Counted from the first letter of the stretch, positions 24,055 to 36,772 are shown. The stretch is DNA of 64,000 nucleotides from Impatiens glandulifera (GCF_907164915.1 NC_061862.1:84120846-84184845); one strand, 5' to 3'. The notes: generated by a model from the sequence alone, not told the origin. Program-made: numbers and translations.

Positions 24055-24354
24055 TAAAAATCAAAAATTTATTATCAATGTACAATTTCTATCTTTATAT
24101 TATAATTGTCTTACTAAATGTAATTGTAATATTATATTATTTAAACAGTATTATCAATCCTTTGTTAATAATTAAAATGGGGTTTATATTATTTAGTAGG
24201 TTGGAATGGAGTTTATAATGAGGGTCATTCTAGTTTTTATATAAAAATAAAATTTTTTTTTGTTATTTTAATACAAAAGAAGATTCTTTAGCTTGTTTTA
24301 AAAAAATTTTGATGGATTAATTTAGTTAATGAATATTTGAAAATGGGTTAAATT
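24055..24354. other. AT-rich DNA downstream of broken host gene
   Basis: No gene or repeat recognised; probably the former 3' untranslated region and flank of the broken gene. Confidence 0.4.
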
Positions 24355-24870
24355 AGGGATGACAATTTGGGTCAGTTTTATGTTGGCGGGTTTGAGTTGA
24401 AAGTTTAACGGGTTGAACGATACTAACATTAACCTGACCTGTTGAATAATTTGGGTCAAAATCTCTGACTTGTTTAGTTGTGATTGAACTGAACATAACT
24501 CATTTGACATGATTACCTAACTCAACTTGATGTAATTAATTCATATATATCTCTGATTTCAAATTAAAATAATATCAGCAAAAAAATAAAAATGAAGTTA
24601 AATTACAAATCCGTTTATAAAAAATATTATTTAAAAAAATGAGTGAGTGAATAGGAAAAATAACACAAAACTCAAAAAAAATACTTGTAAACCGATTATT
24701 AAGTCTAATTTGGGTCATTTCAGGTCGACTCGATTTTGACATATTTATTAATCAGGTTAAACAAGTCGATATTATTGTAACCCAAACAGAAAAAATACAT
24801 GACTCTAACATGATTTTTCTTGTTCGGTCCGGGTCGTGTTTTCGTGTCAAGTCATAAATTGCCGTCCATA
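24355..24870. mobile_element. Small hAT-like MITE, TAGGGATGACAATTT ends
   Basis: Left end TAGGGATGACAATTTGGGTC; right end, reverse-complemented, TATGGACGGCAATTTATGAC, giving an imperfect inverted repeat of about 20 bp. Flanking 8-mers GGTTAAAT and ATTTAAAT agree at six of eight positions. The ends resemble the widespread plant TAGGG(A/G)TGGCAATTT family. The interior is rich in GGGTC/GACC-type motifs and has no coding potential. Confidence 0.55.
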
Positions 24871-25131
24871 ATTTAAATGAGTCATAAATATTTCAGTATT
24901 ATTTGTTTGACCTAGTTGTGTATCCCTTAATACATATTTATTTGTTAAAATATAAAATGATTTTTTTATTATTGAATTTAAGAAATTATTAAGATTATGA
25001 TACAAACTAGAGATAAGTTAAGATTAGAGAAGAAGACATAATAAGTCGCTCGAAAAAACTAAGTCGACTAGAGAGAATGGATAGAAACTGTAAAATAATT
25101 GTGAGAAAGATAAATGAATTAAGGCCCTTAC

Positions 25132-26083
25132 AATCACGATTTTAAAAAACGCGATTCGATCGGCGGTCTAACCGGTCCGACCGCGAAACGGCTGAATGAG
25201 CTGTCCGGATTTTGACTTCAATACGCTTACCTTTCGAACCGGTTAAAATTTGGTCCGACCGGACGGATCGAACGGAAAACCAAACCGAATATTTCTGGTT
25301 CGAAAGTTCTGATTCTTATCTGTTTAGTATTTCTCCTCTCTCCTCCAAGAATACTTCCCAGTCTCTCAGATTTTTTTATAGCCTTTAGATCTATTGCGGG
25401 GAAGAAAGAAGACGATCAATCGATGATAGTAAAGATGCAATATACTTAGATCTGAGAAGTTAAGTAACGGTAGATCTAACTTCTTGAGGAGTTAAGAAAT
25501 GTAAAGTCAGTTGGGTATATGATATGCAAGAATACATCTTCCTCAACTTCTTCAAATATCAAACAACCTGACCGCCACCTGTATTTCTTTTCCTCCGTTT
25601 ACTAGACCTGACCGCCAACTGCATTTCTTCCCCTCTGTTTATCGGATCTGTATTTCACCTCTTTTTCTTTCATACAGATGTTGCGAGTGAATGATAATAA
25701 AATATCAGCTGTATTTTTTTTAGTTTTTTTATATTAACCGTTGTTGAGAGATAATAAAATATCAGGGCAGGGCTGTAGTGGTATGGATAAATTTTGTAAG
25801 TAATTATTGTTGTGTAGAAATTAATTTAAAGTCATATTATAATTACATGGTATGTTATTAATTTGATCAATAAATTATTGAGTTTAATTATCATATATTT
25901 TTATTATTTTTTATATGTCTAAATAATTATATATATAATTTATGTATTAATATATTTAAATTTAGCTTTAAAAAATTAAATTAATCCCGTCTAACTAGTG
26001 GTTCCATCGGTCGGACCAAAGTTCGCCCAAAAATTTGAGTGGATGATCGAAACGATATTCAGAACCATGATTAGAATCAAAGT
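25132..26083. mobile_element. Candidate non-autonomous element with imperfect inverted ends
   Basis: The left edge ATCACGATTTTAAAAAACGCG continuing TTCGATC and the right edge, reverse-complemented, ATGGTTCTGAATATCG continuing TTTCGATC can be paired. Both edges also carry GGTCCGACCG-type motifs close by (25180-25265; 26014-26025). No clear target duplication. The middle (25310-25960) is unrecognised, AT-rich toward the right. Low confidence. Confidence 0.35.
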
Positions 26084-26174
26084 TTAAATTCATAGATGAA
26101 TCCATAGCAATTAGTTACAATTTCTTTTGATTAGTTATTACAATGCTAAAATAAAAAGAAGATATAGTTCAGGG

Positions 26175-27272
26175 CACTTCAGATCTTCTGCTACCGATTG
26201 CCGTGTTCCCCTGTGGCGGACCAATCAGATTGCAGCATTATTATTTTAATAATAAATCAATCTGGGCAGGAGACGGAGGGAGGGAGAATCCGGAATCCGG
26301 GTTTAGGCCCGGGTTCACACCAGACGCCGTTAACGGAAGCGCCTGTTAACGCCAGGAAATAATATAATATTCATATGATAAACAGATAAGATATCTTCGC
26401 TCCGGGACCGTGTCAGAGGGTAGGGTGAGATACGATGGGAGCGAAGATCTACACGCCCGTTGCACTGACCCTCATGTAAACCCCGCATACCCACCCATGA
26501 GAAGACCGCCTGCCGTTCATGAAAATACACTTACACGTCTATGTAAAGACCGAATTGACAGGGATATTATATTTACGTTTATTTAATATTAATTTAATTT
26601 ATTAAAAACACATGCAGCGATATAATATTCGCTTCAATTATTTCATTCATTTATTTTCTAGGAATTTTTATTTAATTTTTGTATTTAATTTTTTTTGCCT
26701 AGAGACTCTCTGGAGCGAAGATATATTTGCTTCAATTAATTTTAATTAAAACCTCATGTAAACCCCCCAACCCACCCATGAGAAGACCGCCTGCCTGCCA
26801 TGGAAAGACAATTACCCGTTTATGTGAAGACCAAAATGACATGGATTTCATATTTCCATTTATTAAATATTAATTCAATTAATTGAAGATGACATGCAGC
26901 AACCGAACAAATCTTCACCTCAATTACTTTTCTATTTTTTTCCTTTTTTTTTTATTTCATTTTTTTTTGGCTGGAGACCTTCATGAGCGAAGATATATTT
27001 GCTTCAATTAATTCTAATAAAAACCTCATGTAAAACCCCCCTACCCACCCATGAGAAGACCGCTTGCCTACCATGTAAAGACACTTACCCGTCTATGTAA
27101 AGACCAAAATGACATGGATTTTATATTTCCGTTTATTAAATATTAATTCAATTAATTGAAGATGACATGCAGCAACCGAACAATTCTTCGCCTCAATTAC
27201 CGGCTAGATTTTTTTTTATATATTTTTTTTCCGTTTATTAATAAATGTTAATTTAATTAATTTAAAATGACA
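26175..27272. repeat. MULE left terminal inverted repeat
   Basis: Inverted partner of 46937-48034, about 1098 bp each with few differences (for example GAAGCGCCTG against the expected GAAGCTCCTG near 26340). It is internally modular: a block of about 270 bp containing CATGTAAA, CCCACCCATGAGAAGACCGC, ACTTACCCGT and a GCGAAGATAT motif recurs at about 26450, 26755 and 27026, with a diverged copy near 27370 just outside the repeat. It probably carries the promoter for the first ULP1-like gene. Confidence 0.95.
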
Positions 27273-28379
27273 ATCAGTAAACGACCAAATATTCGCTTTA
27301 ATTTTGTTTTTCGAGTAGACGATTGAAAGCGAAGATTTCTTCTTTTCAAATATTTTTAGCCTGACATTCATGTAAAACCACCTCCCCTCCCATGAGAAGC
27401 CAACTTGCCTGTCATGTAAATTCACTTACCCGTGCATTTACATTCCGCGAATAAATCTTCGCTTCTATGAATAGTTTTTATTTTCCATTTATTTTTATTA
27501 TTTTTTTTATGAATTTACGATATCGAACGAATATTTATTCGCTTCCATGACTAGTTGATATAATTTCAATTTCCCGCTACAAGCCGACTCTCCCTCAATT
27601 TCATTTTCATAAGCAACTGTTCATATTCTTCTCTCTCTATCTCCCGACGATAATCGAAACACTGAACGTCGAAACCCTAGATTTTTCGTTTATACTACAA
27701 GGATTTCTTCTGAACATGTCGGGTAACCAAGGCAACAACATGGAAGTGGATCATCCCATCGACTCCCGAGAGGTCGTCTTGCAAGTTTGTAGGAGCATAA
27801 ACGAAAACGAAACTGCACCCACTCCGACATCCAACGTCAATCCCAGTAATAAACCAGAGAGGTATTTTAATCTTATTGTGTTTATACTAATTTTACACAT
27901 GTTTATTCAATTTATTTCGTATAATACTGATTTATGCTATCCCACCAAAATTAATGACTTCGAGGACATATGAAAGGAAGAGGAAGAGAAATCCGAAGAC
28001 GAATACTAAGTCGTCATCGACTGCTGAATCAGTTTCCACAGTTGCTGTCGAAGCTACTGATGTTGCTGCAGGTACTGATGAGATTTTACCACCACCTTTT
28101 CCCCCTAAAAAAAAACTAAATGTTATTCCTACCTCCACTCCAACAGTCGATGAAGAGTTACAAGAACCACCCCCAGAAACCACTAATATTTCTCCGTCTA
28201 CTACCCCATTCGATGAAGAGTTTCTCCCATCTCCCCAAAAAACCAAAACCATCAAGAAACGTAAACTGACATTTCTAACCAGATCATCACCTCATGGCCT
28301 CGCTCAACTCATTCCTAAATTGAGCGTAGAACAGAGGGAAGCCGTGAAGGAAATCGGGTTTGGTTCTCTTCTTACAATG

Positions 28380-30023
28380 TGTTAGGATCGGGGACGCCCT
28401 TGGAGGACCGGGGGTGTTTCCGGTTTCGGTAAGGGTGGCCGCTTACAACACACACTTTTTGGTGATAGTCCGGTTAGAGACTAAAACCGCTCTTAACACT
28501 ACACAACCTGTCACAGACTCTTGAACCGGGTTCAAGGGCGGAAGTGTCTGTTTCAGGTTGAAGTAACGAATGCGACTTTAGATGATGTTTAAGAAGGAGT
28601 CGGTTTAATGGAGGTGAGTGACCGGTTTTAGGAGTATGATTGTTTTTGAGGTTAAGGTTTAAGTAAACAAGAAATGAAAGCAAGAGAAGGAACACGAGAC
28701 ATGAGATTTGTTTATGGATGTTCGGAGCAAACCCTCCTACGTCACCCCTTCTTCTCAGGTTATGAGAAGGATCTCCACTAACTCTTTAGAGTTACAATCA
28801 CACTTCCGGTCGAGCCCAACTTCGCTACTCGCCGGTTACACCAAACTCACACTTTGATGTAATACAACAACTCAACACAACAACACACAAAAAAAAAAGC
28901 TTCCGGTTTTAGGCAAACCGGTTTTAGAATATAAAACTTTATCTCTCTAGAATTTAATGCTTTGATACTTTTTTTTCGTAATCCGTCACTTGCATTTAAT
29001 GAAGACGATCCGTCTTCCTTTTATAGCTGAAAGGACACAACGGTCATATTTTCTCTCTCCTGGTAATGATCAAGAGGCTTGCACGCCTTCCCTCTTGGAC
29101 AGATCAATTTGGACACATGGCAGACATGCGCTTTAGCCGGTTTGCATGTTGGACACATGGCAGACATGCATTTAGCCGGTTTGCATTTTGGACACATGGC
29201 AGCTCTTAGCCGGCCGCCTGACAGCTACCTGCTGCCTGGAGATTGCTTCTGGATTTGGACAAGCATGCCTGACAGCTACCTGCTGCCTGGAGATTGCTTC
29301 TGGATTTGGATTACTCATTTAATCAACCGGAACTTGACAGCATTTAATCAACCGGAACTTGACAGCATTTAATCAACCGGAACTTGACAGCATTTAATCA
29401 ACCGGAACTTGACAGCATTTAATCAACCGGAACTTGACAGCATTTAATCAACCGGAACTTTTATGAATGGGCGGTTGCACTTAATCAACCGGAACTTTTA
29501 TGAATGGGCGGTTGCACTTAATCAACCGGAGCATTTATGAATGGGCGGTTGCACTTAATCAACCGGAGCATTTATGACTGGGCGGTTGCACTTAATCAAC
29601 CGGAGCATTTATGACTGGGCGGTTGCACTTAATCAACCGGAGCATTTATGGCTGGGCGGTTGCATTAAGTGTCGGTTGACCAATCCGGTTTGACTGAACT
29701 TCTTGGACAAACCGGTTGCGGTTGCTTTTACTTCAAACCGAAGTCAAACAACCGGAACGGTATATATATTTCCAACCGAATGGATTTTGCTCAATTTCCC
29801 TGAAACAGCAAAACTTTAAATATTATTTGCAGCCAGTGGGATTTAATCCCTGGTCACCTGTGTGACAGGCAGAGGCATTTACCACTACGCTACAACAGAT
29901 TCTTGTTATATTTAAACCAGTTAATATATTTGATATAACTTAGCGATTTAACATATATTTTTCATAAGTTATAACAATTATTTTCTAACCGGTTTAAAAT
30001 TAATCTACTTAATTTTTCTATCA
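28380..30023 (-). repeat. LTR (3' LTR of minus-strand Copia)
   Basis: Starts TGTTAGGATCGG on the plus strand and ends TTTTTCTATCA. Contains tandem copies of AATCAACCGGAACTTGACAGC (five or six) and of a block of about 42 bp with GAATGGGCGGTTGCACTT (about 29340-29670). The matching LTR at 32004-33570 has only two copies of the first repeat, which explains the 77-bp length difference. Confidence 0.95.
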
Positions 30024-30172
30024 ATTTCTCCCTTTTTGATTATTTAGAATAAATATTCAAAACTTGTAATGTGTGGCCGATTTTGAGAAAATTAACTTAC
30101 TTAATTTTTCTATCAATTTCTCCCTTTTTGATTATTTAGAATAAATATTCAAAACTTGTAATGTGTGGCCGG
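30024..30172 (-). other. Polypurine tract and 91-bp tandem duplication beside LTR
   Basis: On the minus strand AATCAAAAAGGGAGAAAT directly precedes the LTR start TGATAG, an ideal polypurine tract. The block made of the LTR edge, this tract and about 60 bp of flank is repeated once, with a period of about 91 bp (around 30017 and 30108). Confidence 0.75.
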
Positions 30173-30510
30173 TTTTTAAAAATCTTATATTTGTTTGGCC
30201 GGTTTTAAAAAACTTACACTTGTTTGGCCGGTTTTTGAAGAACTTATATTTGTTTGGCCGGTTTTTGAAGAACTTACACTTGTTTGGCCGGTTTTTGAAG
30301 AACTTACACTTGTTTGGCCGGTTTTTGAAGAACTTACACTTGTTTGGCCGGTTTTTGAAAAACTTACACTTGTTTGGCCGGTTTTTGAAAAACTTATATT
30401 TGTTTGGCCGGTTTTTGAAAAACTTACACTTGTTTGGCCGGTTTTTAAAGAGCTTACACTTGTTTGGCCGGTTTTAAAGAACTTACATTTGTTTGGCCGG
30501 TTTTTGGAAA
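30170..30510. repeat. 30-bp minisatellite inside Copia element
   Basis: About eleven copies of a 30-bp unit, CTTACACTTGTTTGGCCGG followed by TTTTTGAAGAA, with small variants (TTATATTTG, GAAAAA). Since 30 is divisible by 3 it stays open in several frames on both strands, but those frames are only repeat translation. Confidence 0.93.
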
Positions 30511-30563
30511 AACGGTTTGGTTTAAGGAGATTTTTTTTTTTTTTTTTTTTTAACAAATTTTCT

Positions 30564-31955
30564 TCAAATTTTGTAATCTAACAATTCTAAAATATTTCTA
30601 AGGGAAGAAAACTTAGACTCGAGAAGTGGCTTTGTGAGGATGTTAGCCACTTCATGCTTGTTCCCTTCAAATGATGTGTTCGTCAGCAGCCGGCTGTCCG
30701 GATGCCATGATATCTCTTTCAAGCTTCTGTCTTGATTTACCTGCATTTATAGACAATAAAGAATCTGGTCCCCATTTTTCTTTGGGTCCGTGGCTTATTA
30801 ATCCCTTAGGAATCCAGACTTTAATAAGTCAGATAACTTTCCCGGTTATGGTTCTAACTACTTTTCCGGTGCTTGGTTTTACATCTTTCTGTCTTAAGAG
30901 TGCCTTATTTTGTGGTGACTTTTGATTAATTTTATGTGGGTGTGTATCGGTTTGTTTACCTACTAGCCGGTTGGCTTTCCTTCTCTCAGGATGAAGCCAT
31001 TTCTCCGAGTCAGTTGGACTTACATATTTTATTTCTTTTTCCGGTTTTAGATCACATTCTTCCTCATTTTCGGTTGATGAACTCTTGACAAATCTTATGA
31101 AAGGAAGATTGTCTTTTGTGAGTTTCATCCCGTTGGAATGCTTGTGAGTGGCGGATTTGTTATAACCAATACCAAATTTACATTTGGGATGTCTTTGGTA
31201 ATTAGACATCTGGCTTACCGCTTCACTAGATCTCTTCCAAGAAGCCGTGACATATTTAATTCTCTCATTTTCTTCGGTTAACGATTGGACTGTCTCCTTG
31301 AGCTTCTCATTCTCTAAGGATAGTCCAACCGGTTCGTAAGTCTCGGTTCCGCTTGGCTCACTAGCGGTACCACTTGACTTTCCGGTTTCATATTTTGTTT
31401 GAGTCGGTATTAAAACAGCCAATTTTTTGAACTCATCGACCATGTCATTGAGTGCAATAACTAAGTCTTCTTTAGTAAATTCTTCAGAAGAGAAATCAAA
31501 TACCCAGATTCTTTCTCAGCCGCGAAGCATGCATCAACTTTATCATCGCCGTCGCTGGATGATGAGTCGTCCGAATCGCTATCGGCCCATTTGCTATTGA
31601 TTTCATAAGCTATCAGAGCCTTATGATCTTTCCAGTTCTCCTTTATTTGGTCGCTACCCTCACACAGTTGGATCAACTTCTCCCAAATTTCTTTAGCAGA
31701 GGAGCAAAACTTGATTTTACTAAACATATTTTTGTCCAACGACTTGAACAAAATGTTTTTAGCAACATTATCCAGGTTATTCATCTTCTTATCTTCCGTC
31801 GTCCATTTGTATCTTGGCTTATCAATCTTTATCGGACCATCGGTAATAACATACCACATGTCGTCGTCTTGTGAGGCCAAATGCACTTCCATCCGTATCT
31901 TCCAATCAACATATTCTTCGATGCAGAACATGGGGGGCTCGTTGATGAAAGACAT
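30564..31955 (-). pseudogene. Copia gag-like ORF and remnant of pol
   Basis: Begins MSFINEPPMFCIEEYVDWK (31955), typical of plant Copia gag, continues through KEIWEKLIQLCEGSDQIKEN and an acidic SDSDDSSSSDGDD segment, then loses frame near 31495 (one base missing after KESG). The second part (31443-30829) contains SLTEENERIKYV and KCKFGIGYNKSA but no clear CCHC zinc knuckle. After a large deletion junction near 30690 the sequence resumes with NKHEVANILTKPLLESKF, the end of RNase H in Copia polyproteins. The gag would package element RNA; this copy cannot be autonomous. Confidence 0.85.
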
Positions 31956-32003
31956 GATGGTATTCGGTTGCTTGAGTGTTAAGATCCTCGCTCTGATACC
32001 ACT

Positions 32004-33570
32004 TGTTAGGATCGGGGACGCCCTTGGAGGACCGGGGGTGTTTCCGGTTTCGGTAAGGGTGGCCGCTTACAACACACACTTTTTGGTGATAGTCCGGTTA
32101 GAGACTAAAACCGCTCTTAACACTACACAACCTGTCACAGACTCTTGAACCGGGTTCAAGGGCGGAAGTGTCTGTTTCAGGTTGAAGCAACGAATGCGAC
32201 TTTAGATGATGTTTAAGAAGGAGTCGGTTTAATGGAGGTGAGTGACCGGTTTTAGGAGTATGATTGTTTTTGAGGTTAAGGTTTAAGTAAACAAGAAATG
32301 AAAGCAAGAGAAGGAACACGAGACACGAGATTTGTTTATGGATGTTCGGAGCAAACCCTCCTACGCCACCCCTTCTTCTCAGGTTATGAGAAGGATCTCC
32401 ACTAACTCTTTAGAGTTACAATCACACTTCCGGTCGAGCCCAACTTCGCTACTCGCCGGTTACACCAAACTCACACTTTGATGTAATACAACAACTCAAC
32501 ACAACAACACACACAAAAAAAGCTTCCGGTTTTAGGCAAACCGGTTTTAGAATATAAAACTTTATATCTCTAGAATTTAATGCTTTAATACTTTTTTTTC
32601 GTAATCCGTCACTTGCATTTAATGAAGACGATCCGTCTTCCTTTTATAGCTGAAAGGACACAACGGTCATATTTTCTCTCTCCTGGTAATGATCAAGAGG
32701 CTTGCACGCCTTCCCTCTTGGACAGATCAATTTGGACACATGGCAGACATGCGCTTTAGCCGGTTTGCATGTTGGACACATGCCAGACATGCATTTAGCC
32801 GGTTTTCATTTTGGACACATGGCAGCTCTTAGCCGGCCGCCTGACAGCTACCTGCTGCCTGGAGATTGCTTCTGGATTTGGACAAGCATGCCTGACAGCT
32901 ACCTGCTGCCTGGAGATTGCTTCTGGATTTGGATTACTCATTTAATCAACCGGAACTTGACAGCATTTAATCAACCGAAACTTGACAGCATTTAATCAAC
33001 CGGAACTTTTATGAATGGGCGGTTGCACTTAATCAACCAGAGCATTTATGAATGGGCGGTTGCACTTAATCAACCGGAACATTTATGACTGGGCGGTTGC
33101 ACTTAATCAACCGGAGCATTTATGACTGGGCGGTTGCACTTAATCAACCGGAGCATTTATGACTGGGCGGTTGCACTTAATCAACCGGAGCATTTATGGC
33201 TGGGCGGTTGCATTAAGTGTCGGTTGACCAATCCGGTTTGACTGAACTTCTTGGACAAACCGGTTGCGGTTGCTTTTACTTCAAACCGAAGTCAAACAAC
33301 CGGAACGGTATATATATTTCCAACCGAATGGATTTTGCTCAATTTCCCTGAAACAGCAAAACTTTAAATATTATTTGCAGCCAGTGGGATTTGATCCCTG
33401 GTCACCTGTGTGACAGGCAGAGGCATTTACCACTACGCTACAACAGATTCTTGTTATATTTAAACCAGTTAATATATTTGATATAACTTAGCGATTTAAC
33501 ATATATTTTTCATAAGTTATAACAATTATTTCTAACCGGTTTAAAATTAATCTACTTAATTTTTCTATCA
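32004..33570 (-). repeat. LTR (5' LTR of minus-strand Copia)
   Basis: Same sequence as 28380-30023 apart from fewer tandem copies and scattered substitutions. It ends TTTTTCTATCA just before the CAATG target duplication. Both LTRs also contain a tRNA-like segment on their minus strand (29830-29895; 33375-33440), which I did not accept as a tRNA gene. Confidence 0.95.
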
Positions 33571-36500
33571 CAATGGGCGTCTCCAAGTGCCTGGCTCATT
33601 TTTCCAGACACGTAATCCAATGTTTTGACCCGGATAAGAGTTCTCTGGTATTGTCCAACGGTGATGAGATCCGTATCGATGAAGATCTCGTACAGCTCGT
33701 GATGAACCTCCCTAGAGGGGCAATGAACGTAGTCGAGTCCGTTGGGTTGGACAAGACTAAGGACCCTGATTATTTTAATTTCTTGAGGGATTGGAAGACC
33801 AGATGGACCGGGGAAGACTCAAAAGCTCCCGAAACACTTTCTATGATCCCCAAGATATTAAGTAACACACGTGCAGACAACGATTTCAAAATAGACTTCG
33901 TTGTCTTTGTTGTCTCTAGTTTTTTATGTCCTGTTCAAAATTCACGAGCCAGGTAAACATGTATTCAAACCTATTATATATCTAATTGTATTTGTGAATA
34001 CTGACAAATGTATTTTTTTCATTTCAGGTTCAAAATTCTCAAATCCTTAATGGAGGTTGATAACATAAAGGAACTGAACTGGTGCCACTTTACACTACAA
34101 CGATTGGTTGACAGTGTAAGAAGTTGGAAAGAAAAAGCAAGTAAAGATAAAAATCCATATTTCGATGGACCTATAACCCTTTTATCGGTAAGTATTGTTG
34201 CCTCTCTTATATATGATTTATAGATATGTAATATTTTCTAACATGTTTCCCACTCCTTTACTCCAGATTTGCTACCTAGATGGTGTTTTTGTGGAAGGTG
34301 AACGTATCCCCTACGAAAGAAAATTTCCAAGTATCTCCTGTTGGGATGACGTCACCGTGTTAGAGTTTACCAACTTAGAAGTTCGTGCCGGTGGTTTTGG
34401 GCTGGGCAGGGCAAGGGCGCGCCTAGCAGTTAAACAACCCGAGAATCCAGTTGACTCGGTTGAACTAAAAGAAGACGATAATGAGGGATGTGGAAACTAT
34501 AAATTGACTCCCATTGTTCTTTATTATCCTGTTTTCAAGATTAATGAACTCTGTTTTTCATAATGTACAGATGTTGACATCCAAAATCCTGCAAACTTTT
34601 AAAGATACAGCCCAACAGCTGAATTACCTATCAGGGGAGTTGGAGAAACGCAACATCGATCCGAAGCCCTTTTTTGAGGCCGGTTTCCTGAACCTCAGAG
34701 AGTCTGAAGGCTTCATGAAACACTTGAAGGTGGTGATCGATGGTCCGGTTCATGTAGGTGTGGAAGATCCTACAAGGGATGCACTTGGGGACACTTTACA
34801 GTGTGCGGGCTTGAAAGTCAATAGTCCCCGGGTTGATTACACATGTCAGACTGCAGTGGAGGACCATGCAGACAATCCACCAGCACTGGCTGAACTGAAT
34901 GATTTTGAGGATGCAGTGATGTCAAATCAAGAAAATCCATCAGATCACGTTGAACAGAATGATCTCGATGTTGCCGTTCTGCCCAATGAAGCTCCGTCAC
35001 CCCCTGTTCAACCGAAATCTATTGAGGATGTAGGTGAGGACATTGAAGATGAATCGCTCCTTGTTGAACAGGAAAATGTAGAGGCTGTATTTCAGCATAG
35101 TCAAGCCAAGTCACCCCCTCCTCAGCAGGACGAACATGAGGATTCATTTCTGCCCAACAAAGATGACTCACCCAGTGTTGAACCAACTGATCATGAGGGT
35201 GAATGGAAGGAACCGGATGGGGCACACAAAGTGCAGACAACCACTGTTGAAGACGATGATCAGGTTGAAGGGAAGGAACAGGTTGATGAACCAAAATCTC
35301 CGCATGAAAATCCAAATGATCAGGGGGCAGGGAAGGAAAATGTTGAGGAACCCCAAGCTCAGTCTGTTGCACCAAGTGATCAGGGTGAAGGCAAGCAACA
35401 GGTTGAGGAACCCAAATCTCAGCATTTTGAACCAAATGATCATGGTGCAGGGAAGGAAAATGTTGAGGAACCCCAAGCTCAGTCTGTTGCACCAACTGAT
35501 CAGGGTGAAGGCAAGCAACAGGTTGAGGCTTCTAAGGCCGTTGAATCTTCTGAAGATGAAGATGAAGGTGATGGGGGGGGACGCATCAACATTAAAGAAT
35601 ATCCTAAGAGGAAGATCTCAAAAATTCCTGTGCACCTTCGATCCCCTTACATGCAACAGGTTGCGGATATGTTGGACCACAAAATAACCAACAAGGAACA
35701 GAGATTAGCCGATTTTGTGTTTGATGAAGACCTGCCTGGATTGTAAGTTAGTTCGCATTGTTTTAGAAATTTTAAAAATGAAATTAGTTAGTTATGGTCT
35801 TCTAAATGAATGTATTTTGCAGTGACGTTCTGTACGAAGGTGCACCTGGTAATATCACCCGTGAATTACTTCGTTCAATGAAAATGGGGAAATTTCGAGC
35901 GAAGTGATTGACGCTTGGTCCATAATTGTGCACTTCAAATGCCGTAGGTTTCCAAGGCATGAACCAAGAATAATTTGTTTCTCATCATGTTCACATGTAA
36001 GTGCATCTCTTTTTTTTTGCTATGTATCCTTCAATGTTCATGACTTTGATGCTCTGCCCTTATTTTGCAGGTTAATATGGAGCATGATGCCACCTTATTT
36101 TCCCAATCCATTGAAGAAGACATGAGAAACTACCAAGTCACAAAAGAAGACCTCATCTTCGCTGACGTGGTCTGTACATATCCCTCAATTCCAAGTAAAG
36201 AATATGCAATAAAGTAATAAATGTTTGTGTTCTTTTTGCAGATATTCCTACCCGTTGTCTTTTCCCGACATTTCTTCCTTGTTTGTGTGAATATTAAGGA
36301 CTCCAAAATCGTTGTACTAGACAACTCCGGCCGTCCTCATGGAATGAAAATTATGGACAAGTATGTCACTTTGAGTAAACAACTCGATTGTTTTGTGAAA
36401 TTCTTGTTAAGTCAAGGCATGGAAAGAATGGCTGCCAAGGTTAAAAAATACAGGATAACGGCCCCAAAGCTGGACTGGCAAGACAAAACAAACAAGACAG

Positions 36501-36772
36501 ACTGTGGTGTATACTTAATGAGACATATGGAAACATATAGAGGAACGGCGAAGAATTGGTCTATTGACATCACCGAAAATAATGTAAGTGTTATACCATA
36601 TTTTAGTAGATGACATTGAACAATTTTAGATGTTCTTATACTTTCTCTTGTTCTTTTGAAGGCCGAAGAAGCTTTGAGTACGTTGAGGATAAAATATTTA
36701 TACATAATTCTTATGTCTGAGCACAATGTCAATAGGTTCAAGTTAAAGACTGCAATTAGATCAAGATATTAG

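Larger units (their letters stand above)
28380..33570 (-). mobile_element. Ty1/Copia LTR retrotransposon, internally deleted, CAATG target duplication
   Basis: Two direct LTRs (28380-30023 and 32004-33570) flanked by the 5-bp repeat CAATG (28375-28379 and 33571-33575). The element lies on the minus strand. Reading that way, an LTR starting TGATAGAAAAATTAAG and ending CCGATCCTAACA is followed by AG and a primer-binding site TGGTATCAGAGC (31990-32001), complementary to initiator Met tRNA. Then come a gag-like frame, a short remnant of the RNase H end of pol, and a polypurine tract. Protease, integrase and most of reverse transcriptase are gone. The LTRs are nearly identical apart from repeat number, so the insertion is young. 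Confidence 0.95.
27716..36772 (+). pseudogene. ULP1-like (C48) cysteine protease gene 1, broken by Copia insertion and frameshift
   Basis: Exons: 27716-27861, 27965-28379 joined to 33576-33952 (split by the LTR element), 34028-34187, 34267 to about 34515, 34571-35742, 35822 to about 35998, 36071 to about 36167, about 36241-36582, about 36662-36772. The protease domain is at the end: RHFFLVCVN (catalytic His), IVVLDNSG (Asp), and QDKTNKTDCGVYLMRHMETY (Gln, Cys), the His-Asp-Cys triad of ULP1/SUMO proteases. The middle holds an acidic region with repeats of EGKQQVEEPKSQ and GAGKENVEEPQAQ. Lesions: the retrotransposon at codon TTM|GVS, and a one-base loss near 35890 that puts a TGA after KMGKFRAK. 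The remaining exons are clean, so inactivation is recent. It is paralogous to the gene at 37416-41312. Confidence 0.88.

Noticed and set aside
28474..28695. 73-aa frame on the minus strand, repeated identically at 32098-32319
   Set aside because: Lies within the two LTRs and is duplicated only because the LTR is; no known domain.
29827..29900. tRNA-like segment on the minus strand in each LTR (also 33372-33445)
   Set aside because: Has text similar to tRNA arms (CAGTGGGATTTAATCCC-type) but I could not complete a cloverleaf with a proper anticodon stem; at most a decayed tRNA relic.
30163..30581. Frames of 104-128 aa on both strands with repeated LHLFGRFLKN or TGQTSVSF
   Set aside because: Pure translation of the 30-bp minisatellite, whose length is a multiple of three.
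35019..35518. Antisense frames over the acidic repeats of ULP1-like gene 1
   Set aside because: Shadow of the repeated sense codons.
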